Shown here piece after piece: positions 30,101 through 37,670 of a stretch of DNA of 64,000 nt. Within the stretch, counting starts at the first letter, position 1. Each line of letters opens with the position of its first letter. The notes below the pieces were generated by a model. The model made no database searches, was not told the origin of the DNA, and saw only the letters and a program-made list of their open reading frames with translations. The stretch spans positions 133,094,335 through 133,158,334 of the forward strand of contig NC_080066.1 in the NCBI RefSeq assembly GCF_949987535.1. The letters run 5' to 3'. The position numbers were made by a program, and so were the translations under genes. Source of the DNA: Balaenoptera acutorostrata (lineage: Eukaryota > Chordata > Mammalia > Artiodactyla > Balaenopteridae).

Positions 30101-33100
30101 CCCGCTCGCCGCAACTGGAGAAAGCCCTCGCACAGAAACGAAGACCCAACACAGCCAAAAATAAATAAATAAATAAATTTAAAAAAAAAAAAAAGAAGAA
30201 AAACAAATATCAAGCCAAAAGAACTATTAATCTCAGTAATAAATCAAAGGATTATATTAACCACAAAATTTAAATTCTATTATTATGAAGACAGAATAAT
30301 TCAAAATAGGTTTTATATTTGTAAGTTTAGGTTTTTAATATGTTAATTTTAAACAACATTACATTTAACCTAAGGATTGAAATATTATTTCAGTTACATT
30401 GGCCCCTTTCAAAAGTCACAATTACTCAGAAAAAACATGTGACAGTTCTTAAATGCATACACTGTTCTTACCGATTGACAAAGCTTGACAGCACAATCCC
30501 TTCTTCCACACTGGCTGATCTCATTCCAGAAAGGACACGGCCTTTTCAGGTTTACCTGTAAAATAATATTAGAAAAAAGTTATAAAAGTAAGAATTTTGA
30601 GATTATAACAGACAGATGTGGAATTATGATACTATAACCTGGTCATGTTATCGGCTACAATCATTCTATTTCTTCCACTAACCAGCTGTCAAGTTTCAGT
30701 GGTGGTATAAGTGTGTAGCTGGTATAAATAAATTGGTAGACTTGGTTAAAAAGACAAACCCTGCTACTAAACAGACTCTGAACAGATGGCAACCGGGAGC
30801 CAAAGTAGCTCATGTCATCACTGCTCAACTCACAGTCTTCTTTTTTTTTTTTTTTTTCCAACTCACAGTCTTTTAATGAAAGTAACAGCTAACAGACAAT
30901 TGTGAACTCAGATTGTAACTACATACTCCAATGATGAGGTTTTCTAAACACTTTCAGTAGATATCTCAAGACAAAATGTCACAAGTGACTTGTTAAAACA
31001 ATACAAGTCAGAACAAAGTCATGCTTCTTCTCAAAAATATTTCTCTTTTTAAATTAATTGGAGTAAATCTGATGTTTTAGAATGTTATGAACAACTCATG
31101 ACTTTGATAACGATATAATAGTTTCTGTTCTGACTTCAATTTAACCAACTAGGTTCTAACTCTAGTGTTCAAAACTCAGTTACTGAAATTAAAAGTATCC
31201 AATGGGTCGTTTTAGAACCATATGGTTCATTCTTGTGAACTGCATTTTCCTAATATAGCCTTGCTCAATTTTAAATAATAAGCACAATTTTGAAGCTTAG
31301 TGATTCCTAAGAAAATGTAATTACCCATTTAAATGTTAAGTGTTCCTATACCAAAAAAAAATTGTTTTAAATACCTTGTAATATCTAAAGTAGTCGCTTT
31401 CCAGGAGTTTTTGAAGTCTTGGGAAAAGCCTGTAGTTATTAAATTTATCAATGGTTTCAACATCACAGGTACAATCATCCAAGTAACCACTAACCTGTTA
31501 CAAAGAAAATGGAGTATTATATCAAAATGTCATAGACGCAACAGGGTCTTTTCCTCACATGGTTATGATAAAAGAGCCCTTTACTCAACCAACCCCTAGC
31601 TTCCCTCCTCCCCATAATTTTCTGAGATGGGACATGACCATAATCTAGTGATGCTATGGTTCTTACCATATACCTATAGGAACGCAGTGGATACCTTTTG
31701 TAGGGTGGGTGTACTGAGCTCATAATGACACACATACCCCCAAAGAGTTGGTCCCCTGCAGCCACTCTATAACCCTGCTCCCCAAGACTGACCGGCGGTG
31801 GGCATCTAAGCCAAAACAAGTCATGGTCCCCTCTCCAGGAATCAGGAATTGAGGCTAAGAAGGAGAAATGTCTCCCTCTGTCACTAAACCAGTGAACAAG
31901 TAAACTCAGACCATATTCCATCACATGAACTGAGGAGCACGTGAGCCAGTTGGCAGAGAGAGGAAAGATTTTTAAAGACACAGAGAAGCAGAGATAGGAG
32001 ATGAAGAACATATGCTAGCTGGATTCCCTAGGGTTTGCCTGCTCCCACTTCCACCATCTTTCCTGAAGCCCAGTGGCATTCCCATCCTTGGTTTTTCTGA
32101 GACTCTATATTCTTATAATTCAGTTGTCTCTGTCTTTCCTTTATTTTAGTTTCCCACAGGATGTGTAGGTCACAGACAAGCTTGGTGAATGTATAAAAAG
32201 AAGTGATATTGAATTTATAAGAGAAACAATAATTCATTATAAGGATCTAACAACCCTCAAATATTGGCCATGACAATTTTTATAGATTTGAAATGGTACT
32301 TATGCATGCATAAATAGATAAATAGATAAATAAATAAATAGATAAATAAATAAGAACTCTGGCCCTACCATAAGAATCCAAATCTTTTAAAAATGCACCC
32401 GCTTCCCTGCCCCTGCAACATACACACAAAGTGCTTGATGAATGCTAAAATTTGAAGCTCGCTGCTCTAGGCTTCAGGTGATAATCAGCTTTGGTTTTGT
32501 GGAGGGCCAAACTAATAGGAAGCAACGGAAAGGCCCTTGTTGAGGGTGGTAGATATAAGGACCAAAGTAGGCCTAACACACAATATCACCCAGTTTAAAG
32601 TCCTGGTCTCTTAAGAGTTGGAAAGCCTTTGAAGGCCTTCTTTTGCTATCTTCCAAGCAACCCAGCAATCCCCTCCCTCACACACCCTCAAGGGGAGGTA
32701 GTGTATTAACAATGGATAGCAGGCAGGCTCTGGAGTCAGGCCTTCTAGGGTTGAATCCCATCTCTGCTACTTATTAGTTGTTGACATTGCCCCTGCTTTT
32801 TAACTTCTCTAGGCCTCAATTTCCTACCTGAGTACAAAAATAGAAGTAACAGTAGTTCCCATCTCAAAGAGTTGATATCAAGATAAAACGACCCAGAGTA
32901 AATGCCCAGTAAATGTTGATCATTACTATTACCCTACCACTGCTTAAATGCTTCCAGTGACAGGGATCTTGCTATTCCCCAAAGCAAAAGGCCAGGTTTG
33001 CAGTTAAAATTCTCCAAAAACTTTACATCTGAAGCTCCAGAGCAACACACAACTAGATAACCAAATGTTAGCTCCATTATTTCTCCATTGACTCTGACTG

Positions 33101-36100
33101 GTTTGGACCAAATACCAAAATACAAAAGGCAAGGGAAAAGAAAATACACTGGCCTGCTTGTTCTCTAGTTTTTGGATAGAGGTATCCTTTACTTTGCAAT
33201 GAAAGACAAAACAAAAAACACTTTCTATATAGTCTTCCTGTGTCCCAACAACTTCCAGTCCTACCATAGATTTTTTTTTTTCCAAAGCACTGTAAGAATA
33301 TATTCCTCATACTTGTATGAAATACCTTTCAAAAGTGCTCAAAATGCGCTTTATTTGGCAAAGAACTGCAGTTGTGCTAAATTTTATTGAGTTTTATGAC
33401 CATTAAAAAAAAAAAAGAACATGAAAAACATTCATTCACTGACAGAGCAGACTGGGACAACTGTTAAAGAAAGAATAGAAACAACAAAAGATTCTATCCT
33501 GGCTAGTAGGCACCATTCTAAGAACATGGAATGCTATGAGCTATTTCTTCTTTAAAGTCTTGGTCTTCCTAGAACTTTAAATTGTTGCTAAATGACCCAA
33601 AGTATGGCAACCAATGTTAAATACACTTTGGTCCACGTGCTTTGTTCAGAAAAGCCTGGAATGTTGTAAGCATTCACAGTCAATGGACACCTCTCCAGTA
33701 TAACCTGTTTCAAAGATCCCTCTGACTAAGTATTAATCCTGGACTTATTTCCACCCACCACTTAGCATATTATCAAGTGTCTCTTCCATAGCCCAGCCAC
33801 TCTGACTAACAAAAACTCTTTTTTTTAAATTGACCTAAACAAGACACCCAGACAAGTAAGTCTGCTAAAATACATGAATGCAGAGTGTATCTACAATGCA
33901 CTCCAAAGGAAAAATAATCCACCTTTGAAGTAGCTATTATGCATTACCTGAACTACTCCCCTTTCATTAACCTGAGGGAGATTTACTGCATTCAAGCAAG
34001 TGGATCTGAGGGTTACCAGCATTAGCTATATTAAGAGAGATAAAACATTCTGAGTATAGAAGTTTACAAACTCATTTCTAATTAATTTTAAAAAGATGAA
34101 AAAGATGTCCATACTGCCTCCGTATCTGGGCTTCAATATCTCTTCTGAGGTGATTTATTTAAAATGCATCCTGGGATTCCATGAATTGGGACTAAAGTTC
34201 TGTTACATTCGTTCTATCTAATGGTGCATAACGAGGAAATAATTGTCACAAAGGAATAAACTCTGAAAAATCTTCATTTACTTCAAGCCCATACCTACTA
34301 CAATACTATTTTGATTTAAAGAAAGGGTGAGTCCTGATTTATGGGGTTTTTACACAAAACTGTACATGTGTTAGACTTCATAAACTTGTATACCAACAGG
34401 GGGAAAAAAGCCAATTTTCTGTGTAAAAAAAATTTTTTTAACATTGTTTAACAGAATGATACAGGGATTGGGGGGAGGGAATGTATATAAGGAAGATTTA
34501 TAAGTTCCAGACAATTGATCACTTATTTTGAGCAACTAAGTTGAAGCACTGTTCTCAAAAGAACTTACAACATACAGTGAAAATGGTTTAAATAGGATGT
34601 GATGTCAATAACAGACATATGCAATAACTCAGGGGTCCCCAACCCCGGGGCCGAGGACCTCTACCGGTCCGTGGCCTGTTAGGAACCGGGCCGCACAGCA
34701 GGAGGTGAGAGGAGGGTCAGCCAGCGAAGCTTCATCTGCTGCCCCCCATCGCTCGCATTACCGCCTGAGCCATCCTCCCACCCCCGCACCCCGCCCCGGT
34801 CCGTGGAAAAACTGTCTTCCACGAAACCAGTCCCTGGGTCCAAAAAGGTTGGGGACGGCTGCAGTAACTGACTAAGTTTAAATATTCATTGGAAGCTGTC
34901 AACCCATCTTTAATTAAGAATATACTTCAGCTCCTGTAGTGTTCACATCTTGTATTATAATTTCCCTAACACTTGCTGAGCACCAATTATTTACCAGTCT
35001 CCGTACTCTGGAGTGTCAAGAATTGGGACTAAACTAATTTTTTAATTTATTTTTTGATCTCTCAAAACTTGTTCATAGTAGGCCTCAATAAATGCTTATT
35101 GAATTTAGTCTGATTATTTGTAGAGCTTTGTACATTTTACTTCAGTGACTTTCTAAGGTCGAATAACTAACTACATGCTGCTCTGGCTCAAATCAGAACT
35201 CCTACAAACAAGCCAGGCACCCATGCAACAGTGTGGTGAGGGGTGATGGTGTGGTAACTCAAGGCAGAAGTGGTAAAAGGCACAGGCAACAGGAAGGAAG
35301 AAAGGGATATGACTATAAACAAAAAAAAAGAGTCAACAGGACTTTGTGGCCAGTTGGAAACTGCAAATAGAACCAGACAAGATTTGAACTTGTATTTCCA
35401 AATCTCAGGTGAAAATTTAGTTTTAAATTTAGTTTCTAGCAATATTTACTAACTTTTTAAATTTTTTTAAAATACCTAAAATACCTCTTCCCAAGCTCCA
35501 AAGAACATGATTTGCTGAACTGTAAGCTCTTCAGGGCAGGGATTATGCCATAGTTATTTCTGTATTCCAAACTCTCAGATCAATGTACATAGTGTTTATA
35601 AATGTTTTTTGAATGAATAATTTGTTCCTCCCCTTATCTTTTCTGTCCCCATTTTTTTCTTTTATCTGTCTCTCCCTCTGTTTTGGTGTGCATGCCGATG
35701 TTTGTCTCCATTTTTCTCTTCATGTCTATTGGTCACAGTCCCCTCCCTCCTCTCCTCCCCTTTCCCCCATCCCTTCCATTACTGAACATAATAGAACTAA
35801 GGTATACTTGTTTCATTTATTGAATTGGAATTGATGGTCTCTGTTTTTAAGTTTATTTAACTAACCCATTTTAAATGTCCCTTAAATTTGTATTTTACTC
35901 ATTTTATTACTTTTTAATTTGGCTCTGGAAAGAAAAACAGTCACTCTTGTTCTAAAAGGAAAAGAAAGAGGTCTAACAGATTTTTGTGTATTTTAATCTT
36001 GAAAATATTGTGAAAGAGTAAAAAAAGCCTAACACTAATCAGAAGAAAAAGTAAATGAATATAAAAAACTAAAAGCTCCCCAATTTTAATCAGATATCGA

Positions 36101-37150
36101 AAATGGTTATGGGGGAGGGGAGTGAACGTTTAAAAGTTCAACATGTACTTTTATTCCATTATCCAAATATCTAGAATGTAGTTGAAAATGTTACAATGGA
36201 CATCTTTCTGCACTGAATACCTTATTTTTAAGTCCACTTATTTCTAATTTACTTATTTTTAAATCTTTAAGCGTTGTGATATGTTGTATTTGTAAGCAGA
36301 AGAAAAATTACCTTTTTTCCTTTTAAGTACTTGATTGTGTACTGTTTGTAATCACTGAAGGTAAAGGAGCTTTTCAATCTCTTAGTTATAAAGCAGCAAT
36401 TTTCTTTCAACTTCTCTTACACCTTCCCAGCTATCACTCACCCCAACTTCCAAATCACTCAGCAAAAATTAAATCCAAGAATTTAAAGCAGTGAAAGAGA
36501 TGACACCTCTTCTCATAATATTTAAATTCTTCTTTCCTCTGTGAAATAGTATTACCCCCCCTACACACATAAAATGTTATTTCTGATAAGTTAATAGTAA
36601 CATCTACTTAAAAGGAACAATTTGGATACCCATATCTCAATTTTGTATAAATGTAATTTTTATCAACAGAAGCCAACCAAAAGGTGACTTTAAGAATAAT
36701 GATATTAAAATATCAGATATTGTGGGCACCAAAAACCTGTAACTTTCTTTGAATTTTTTTCTCAAGGAACCCACATCTCTTACTAACAGAAGGAAATAAC
36801 CATAATAAGCTTGTAATTAAACTTGTGCACTGAGGACCGTTCTCCCAATTCAGACCAGCAATATGGATGTCACGGTAAAAGAGTCTCACTACATTCAAGA
36901 AAAACAAAGGACACATAGGGCGAGTAGTCACAGGGCAACCGCGGCCCCCAAGACACCAGGCAGTTAGGCTTAGACACAGAAAAGCCACACGAAGCCATTC
37001 TCCTGCCTGACAGGGAGATCTGAGGGCAGCCCCCCTGCAAAAGCCTGTCCTGGCCAGAAAGGCTGGAGAAGACATCCAGCACAGGCACAGTCCACACTGT
37101 TCCAAGTCAAATTAGAAGTTAGGAAGACCCAGGTTCTGCGAAAATAAAAA

Positions 37151-37201
<51 letters not shown>

Positions 37202-37670
37202 CACCCGCGCGCACCTTCCCCGGGCAGGAAAGACCAAAAAAGATGCACAAACCAACTAGGTAGAAACAGCGGTGCACCCACACCTCTCGTCCCACGCCTG
37301 ATCGGAAGCGCGGGAGGGCGAGCCGACGTCGGTTCAGGCTGTTTGGGGGGTGGGGGGGGACCGATCCACACCAACCCAGGCGAGCTGCAGAGGATTCAGC
37401 CCCTGCCAGGGAGCAGAAGTACAGAGGGCTCCCTTCCGGAAGGGTGGAGATGCAGAGACGCACCCCCAGCGCCCCACCTGCCCGGGCGCACGGGACAGAG
37501 CGCACGGCGGAGGCAGGGGTCCCGGGACCCGCAGCGCCGCCACGCACACCCCTCACCTGGCAGAAGCACCTCTGCGCCGCCGTCTCCGGGGGCTGCTGCC
37601 CGCTGTGGCCCGAGCCCAGCAGCCCCACGGCGCCCAGGAAGCCGATCAGGAAGCCCCAGCGGTGGTCCAT
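72..37670 (-). CDS. ERO1A: ERO1A, endoplasmic reticulum oxidoreductin 1 alpha (3' end outside window)
   Basis: This flavoenzyme of the ER lumen re-oxidises protein disulfide isomerase and passes electrons through FAD to oxygen, making hydrogen peroxide. Fourteen coding exons join in frame with GT-AG borders: 37557-37670, 31375-31494, 30472-30555, 28362-28400, 18555-18631, 18387-18460, 14366-14486, 12319-12365, 9729-9740, 6466-6492, 6249-6341, 5148-5394, 4569-4638 and 72-158. They give 404 codons; the human protein has 468, so the last 64 codons (about two exons) lie left of base 1. A signal peptide spans about residues 1-23. Seen in place are regulatory Cys94, 99, 104 and 131, active-site Cys394/Cys397, structural Cys85, 208, 241 and 391, FAD contacts Arg187, Thr189, Trp200, Ser252, His255, Arg287 and Arg300, and N-glycosylation sequons at Asn280 and Asn384. 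Ser145, a Fam20C site in human, is kept in an S-x-E motif. No stop or frameshift is seen. Odd residues are Leu103 and Leu395. ERO1B is less likely because the residues track ERO1A throughout. Confidence 0.97.
205..475 (-). repeat. MIR SINE, old and broken
   Basis: The stretch near 205-260 (GTGCCTTCTATGTGCC) and the stretch near 400-470 (CAGAGAGGTTACATAACTTG) resemble the reverse complement of the MIR 3' and core regions. Confidence 0.5.
919..938. repeat. (AT)n microsatellite
   Basis: Twenty bases of uninterrupted AT dinucleotides. Confidence 0.95.
1946..2263 (-). mobile_element. CHR SINE copy 1
   Basis: The body at 1980-2263 reads, on the minus strand, from GGCTTCCCTGGTGGCGCAG to a tail of AAAT repeats. 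A 12-bp duplication TGGCAGTTATAT flanks it (1934-1945 and 2264-2275). About 34 bases between the tail and the left duplication are not CHR. Confidence 0.92.
3852..4041 (+). mobile_element. CHR SINE copy 2, shorter diverged subfamily
   Basis: About 190 bp starting GGGACTTCCCTGGCGGTCC and ending in an A-rich tail. The 13-bp duplication AAGAGGTAAGGCA lies at 3839-3851 and 4042-4054. The right half is shorter than in the other copies. Confidence 0.9.
4569..4638 (-). CDS. ERO1A: ERO1A coding exon 13
   Basis: Seventy bases complete Lys352 and encode [12 protein letters not shown]...KKEANKLK (residues 353-375). The human protein has His where this copy has Asn before the final KLK. Confidence 0.95.
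4639..6248 (-). other. ERO1A: ERO1A introns 12 and 11 (around exon 12)
   Basis: AT-rich intronic sequence on both sides of exon 12; no recognisable repeat or RNA gene. Confidence 0.7.
5148..5394 (-). CDS. ERO1A: ERO1A coding exon 12
   Basis: The longest exon, 247 bases, encodes residues 271-351 and holds the Asn280 sequon (NIT), Arg287 and Arg300. Residue 270 is Asp where human has Glu. It ends in an AA|GTAAAT donor. Confidence 0.97.
6249..6341 (-). CDS. ERO1A: ERO1A coding exon 11 (FAD-binding helix)
   Basis: Ninety-three bases encode residues 240-269 ([19 protein letters not shown]...), with Cys241 and FAD contacts Ser252 and His255. Confidence 0.96.
6466..6492 (-). CDS. ERO1A: ERO1A coding exon 10
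   Basis: Twenty-seven bases encode NTFYSWLE (residues 231-238) with split Glu230 and Gly239. The acceptor is TTTCAG and the donor AAG|GTAATT. Confidence 0.94.
7470..7880 (+). mobile_element. L1 3' end, 5'-truncated
   Basis: The segment contains the terminal ORF2 wording (AAAATGGGCAAAAAATATGAAT) followed by an L1 3' tail of the type GTACACCTGAAACTTATATA...CTCAATAAA. No open frame survives. Confidence 0.6.
8095..8490 (+). mobile_element. Probable solo LTR of MaLR/MLT1 type
   Basis: The block starts near GTGAATGTTTGTGTCCCCC, carries GGAGGTGGGGTCTTTGGGAGG and an AATAAA near its end, then AGCTGATGAGGACA. This wording and length fit ancient mammalian apparent-LTR elements. Exact family is not certain, and no internal viral sequence is present. 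Confidence 0.5.
8600..8870 (+). repeat. MIR SINE
   Basis: Nearly full-length MIR: CTGGAGCCAAACTGCCTG, then CTCTGCTACTTAC, then TATAAAATGGAGATAA and the 3' end. Confidence 0.78.
9729..9740 (-). CDS. ERO1A: ERO1A 12-nt microexon (exon 9)
   Basis: Only 12 bases lie between a TTTTCAG acceptor and a GTAAGTAT donor. They encode the end of Gly226, then Lys-Ser-Glu and the first base of Glu230. Without this exon the human-like GTSEEN run could not be formed, and neighbouring exon phases (1 and 1) demand it. Confidence 0.93.
10059..10375 (-). mobile_element. CHR SINE copy 3
   Basis: A full-length minus-strand copy with poly(T)/ATTT at its left. It is flanked by a perfect 18-bp duplication starting AGTACTCTTAAATATC (10041-10058 and 10376-10393), so it is a fairly recent insertion. 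Confidence 0.95.
10650..11035 (-). mobile_element. Probable antisense L1 fragment
   Basis: Phrases such as ATGAATATACCATAATTCAT and AAACATTGAAATTGTTTCC match the reverse of the L1 ORF2 3' region, heavily diverged. Confidence 0.42.
11490..11560 (+). repeat. L2 3'-end fragment
   Basis: The words CAGTGCCTAGCACATAGTAA and CATTTGTTGGAGGAA resemble the L2 3' end. Confidence 0.42.
12319..12365 (-). CDS. ERO1A: ERO1A coding exon 8
   Basis: Forty-seven bases encode [15 protein letters not shown] (residues 211-225) and the first base of Gly226. It runs from a TTTGTAG acceptor to a strong ACG|GTGAGT donor. Confidence 0.95.
13660..13835 (+). repeat. MIR SINE, 3' two thirds
   Basis: CACTAGGCAAATCACTTAAC, CTCAGTTTCTCCATCTATAA and the CACAATACCTGGCACACCG end are typical MIR wording. 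Confidence 0.72.
13935..14000 (+). repeat. MIR fragment cut by an L1 tail
   Basis: CTGCCACTAACTATATGATC and CCTCATCTATAAAATGAGA fit the MIR core. It stops where the truncated L1 begins. Confidence 0.42.
14009..14074 (+). mobile_element. Extremely 5'-truncated L1 (about 66 bp)
   Basis: ACATTGTAAAGCAACTATAC plus an A-rich end is the cetartiodactyl L1 3' terminus. An 8-bp duplication AGATTCTA flanks it at 14001-14008 and 14075-14082. Confidence 0.65.
14366..14486 (-). CDS. ERO1A: ERO1A coding exon 7 (FAD-binding residues)
   Basis: Encodes residues 171-209, including the [12 protein letters not shown] stretch with FAD contacts Arg187 and Thr189, then Trp200 and Cys208. The donor is AA|GTACGT, splitting Lys210. 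Confidence 0.96.
15045..15275 (+). repeat. MIR SINE
   Basis: Nearly full length: AGCACGGTCTCTGGAGC, TAGAATCCAGGCCCCACTAC, TTTGTAAAATGGAGATAATA and a typical end. Confidence 0.78.
16746..16874 (-). mobile_element. Unrecognised poly(A)-tailed retroposon, copy A
   Basis: On the minus strand a short sequence with AATAAA, a GT repeat and a 17-base poly(A) ends here. It matches 29358-29482 almost base for base. Imperfect flanks AGCAAACTTT and AGCAACCTTT look like a target-site duplication. I do not recognise the source transcript. Confidence 0.7.
17690..18320 (-). mobile_element. L1 3' end, antisense
   Basis: The reverse strand carries the L1 ORF2 C-terminal region (TATACAATGGAATACTATTC type wording appears as its complement near 18075) followed by a 3' UTR rich in ATATATTTTACC. 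No intact frame. Confidence 0.7.
18387..18460 (-). CDS. ERO1A: ERO1A coding exon 6
   Basis: Seventy-four bases complete Ser145 and encode residues 146-169 ([15 protein letters not shown]..., with Cys166). The intron to exon 5 is only 94 bp. The donor is ATG|GTATAA. Confidence 0.95.
18555..18631 (-). CDS. ERO1A: ERO1A coding exon 5
   Basis: Residues 120-144 plus two bases of Ser145, including Cys131, which forms the inhibitory disulfide with Cys94 in the human enzyme. The acceptor is TTTTAG. The donor AAG|GTTTGG is weak at positions +3 to +5. Confidence 0.95.
18965..19075 (+). repeat. MIR-like fragment
   Basis: CAGTTTTCTCTTCCATAAAA followed by GGGCTAGATC...TTTCAGCTCTAAATGCC resembles the MIR3-type 3' region. 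Confidence 0.42.
19530..19863 (+). mobile_element. CHR SINE copy 4, with internal duplication
   Basis: A full-length plus-strand copy with the 14-bp duplication AAAAATGAAATTCT at 19516-19529 and 19864-19877. The unit CACCGCGATGAAGAG occurs twice in tandem within about 19715-19765, unlike other copies. Confidence 0.95.
20068..20378 (-). mobile_element. CHR SINE copy 5
   Basis: A full-length minus-strand copy with the 11-bp duplication GCTACTTTTCT at 20057-20067 and 20379-20389. It lies 204 bp from copy 4 in the opposite orientation. Confidence 0.95.
21960..22510 (+). mobile_element. Old L1 3' UTR
   Basis: AGTGGTTTCCTCTAGGGAAG, CTTAAGACTTGTGCACTTCA, and a second end with GCATGAAAATTTTCATAATA are typical of old mammalian L1 3' ends; perhaps two pieces. 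Confidence 0.5.
23176..23464 (+). mobile_element. Young L1 3' end, 5'-truncated
   Basis: About 290 bp of the cetartiodactyl L1 3' UTR, ending AATTATACTCCAATAAAGAT and a poly(A). A perfect 13-bp duplication AAGACTGTAAGGA lies at 23163-23175 and 23465-23477. Confidence 0.88.
23880..24450. repeat. Unassigned old repeat, copy A, split by a CHR SINE
   Basis: The two halves (GGCTTTGGATTTTACTGCAA... and ...ACTCTGGCTGCTGTCTTTAG, CAGACAAAAAGTGATAATGA) belong together and match wording at 59090-59720. It is an ancient interspersed family that I cannot name with certainty. Confidence 0.5.
23980..24308 (+). mobile_element. CHR SINE copy 6
   Basis: A plus-strand copy of the subfamily with repeated CAACTACTGAGCC and GCCACCGCAATGAGAAGCC units. 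The 16-bp duplication AAAAAAATCACTCTGG lies at 23964-23979 and 24309-24324. It splits an older repeat. Confidence 0.94.
25290..26670 (+). mobile_element. L1 3' portion, 5'-truncated, decayed
   Basis: About 1.4 kb of ORF2 C-terminal and 3' UTR. Typical words are CACCTGTTAGAATGGCCATC, TTCTGGGTATATATCCCAAG and GTAACATGGTGACCACAGTT. Stops and frameshifts break every frame; only pieces of up to about 60 codons remain. Confidence 0.82.
27430..28205 (+). mobile_element. Old L1 3' end(s)
   Basis: Two tail-like segments, one around 27680-27830 (TAACAAATGTACCATACTAA, CAATTTTTCTGTAAACCTAA) and one around 27840-28200 (GATGAAACAAGATTGACCAC, GTGATGGGTACACATG). Both resemble old L1 3' UTRs. Confidence 0.48.
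28362..28400 (-). CDS. ERO1A: ERO1A coding exon 4
   Basis: Thirteen codons ([13 protein letters not shown], residues 107-119) between a TTTCAG acceptor and an AAG|GTATGT donor. It is part of the flexible loop before Cys131. Confidence 0.96.
29160..29610 (-). mobile_element. Possible antisense L1 remnant hosting a retroposon
   Basis: AGAATTGCTAGGTCAAAGGA and the flanking lines resemble reverse L1 ORF2 wording. The retroposon at 29358-29496 interrupts it. Confidence 0.35.
29358..29496 (-). mobile_element. Unrecognised poly(A)-tailed retroposon, copy B
   Basis: The same sequence as 16746-16874, with only a few differences. A perfect 16-bp duplication GATATGTACCTTTTTT lies at 29342-29357 and 29497-29512, which shows L1-type insertion. 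Confidence 0.8.
29893..30193 (+). mobile_element. CHR SINE copy 7
   Basis: A full-length plus-strand copy with the 12-bp duplication AGAAGAAAAACA at 29881-29892 and 30194-30205. Confidence 0.95.
30472..30555 (-). CDS. ERO1A: ERO1A coding exon 3 (regulatory cysteine segment)
   Basis: Twenty-eight codons (residues 79-106, from [10 protein letters not shown]) include Cys85 and the regulatory cysteines 94, 99 and 104. The human motif CAVKPC reads CAVKLC here, a Pro103Leu change. The donor is TCG|GTAAGA. Confidence 0.96.
30556..31374 (-). other. ERO1A: ERO1A intron 2
   Basis: Short intron; apart from the poly(T) insertion I see no repeat. Confidence 0.85.
30826..30872. repeat. Poly(T) insertion flanked by a 14-bp duplication
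   Basis: CAACTCACAGTCTT (with one flanking base) occurs at 30826-30839 and 30859-30872, separated only by a 17-base T run and single C bases. It lies in intron 2 of ERO1A and looks like a retro-insertion of a bare poly(A) tail. Confidence 0.75.
31375..31494 (-). CDS. ERO1A: ERO1A coding exon 2
   Basis: Forty codons (residues 39-78, [10 protein letters not shown]... to ...ESDYFRYYK) lie between an ACAG acceptor and an AAG|GTATTT donor, phase 0 at both ends. It carries Cys46 and Cys48, which pair with Cys37 and Cys35 in the human enzyme. Confidence 0.96.
32311..32353. repeat. (TAAA/TAGA)n microsatellite
   Basis: About 43 bases of TAAATAGATAAA tetranucleotides. Confidence 0.95.
32715..32935 (+). 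repeat. MIR SINE
   Basis: GGCTCTGGAGTCAGGCCTTC, TCCCATCTCTGCTACTTATT and AGTAAATGCCCAGTAAATG are typical MIR segments. Confidence 0.77.
34630..34861. mobile_element. Non-autonomous hAT DNA transposon
   Basis: Begins CAGGGGTCCCCAACCC and ends in its inverted form (GGTTGGGGACGGCTG). Eight-base flanks CAATAACT (34622-34629) and CAGTAACT (34862-34869) match at seven of eight bases, the hAT target-site size. The GC-rich interior lacks any transposase. Confidence 0.8.
35515..35625 (+). repeat. L2 3' end
   Basis: AAGCTCTTCAGGGCAGGGAT followed by TGAATGAATAA is the common L2 3' terminus. Confidence 0.62.
37153..37202. repeat. (GT)n(GC)n repeat
   Basis: About 21 GT units run straight into GCGCGCGC, giving about 50 bases of alternating purine and pyrimidine, 355 bp into ERO1A intron 1. 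Confidence 0.95.

Larger units (their letters stand above)
28401..30471 (-). other. ERO1A: ERO1A intron 3
   Basis: Contains an L1-like antisense piece interrupted by a retroposon, and CHR copy 7. The stretch 28420-29150 shows nothing recognisable. Confidence 0.78.
31495..37556 (-). other. ERO1A: ERO1A intron 1
   Basis: Holds a TAAA/TAGA microsatellite, a MIR, a hAT element, an L2 end and the GT repeat close to exon 1. The stretch 31520-32010 keeps a 164-codon open frame on the minus strand with no similarity that I recognise and no sign of splicing, so I do not call it a gene. The stretches 32950-34600 and 35640-36700 show nothing clear. Confidence 0.75.

Noticed and set aside
31517..32011. 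164-codon open frame on the minus strand in ERO1A intron 1
   Set aside because: No similarity to a known family, no start or splice support, and it lies deep in an intron; chance or a decayed repeat is more likely.
36713..37105. 130-codon minus-strand frame next to the GT repeat
   Set aside because: It lies in intron 1, resembles no known protein and starts and ends without splice or promoter support.
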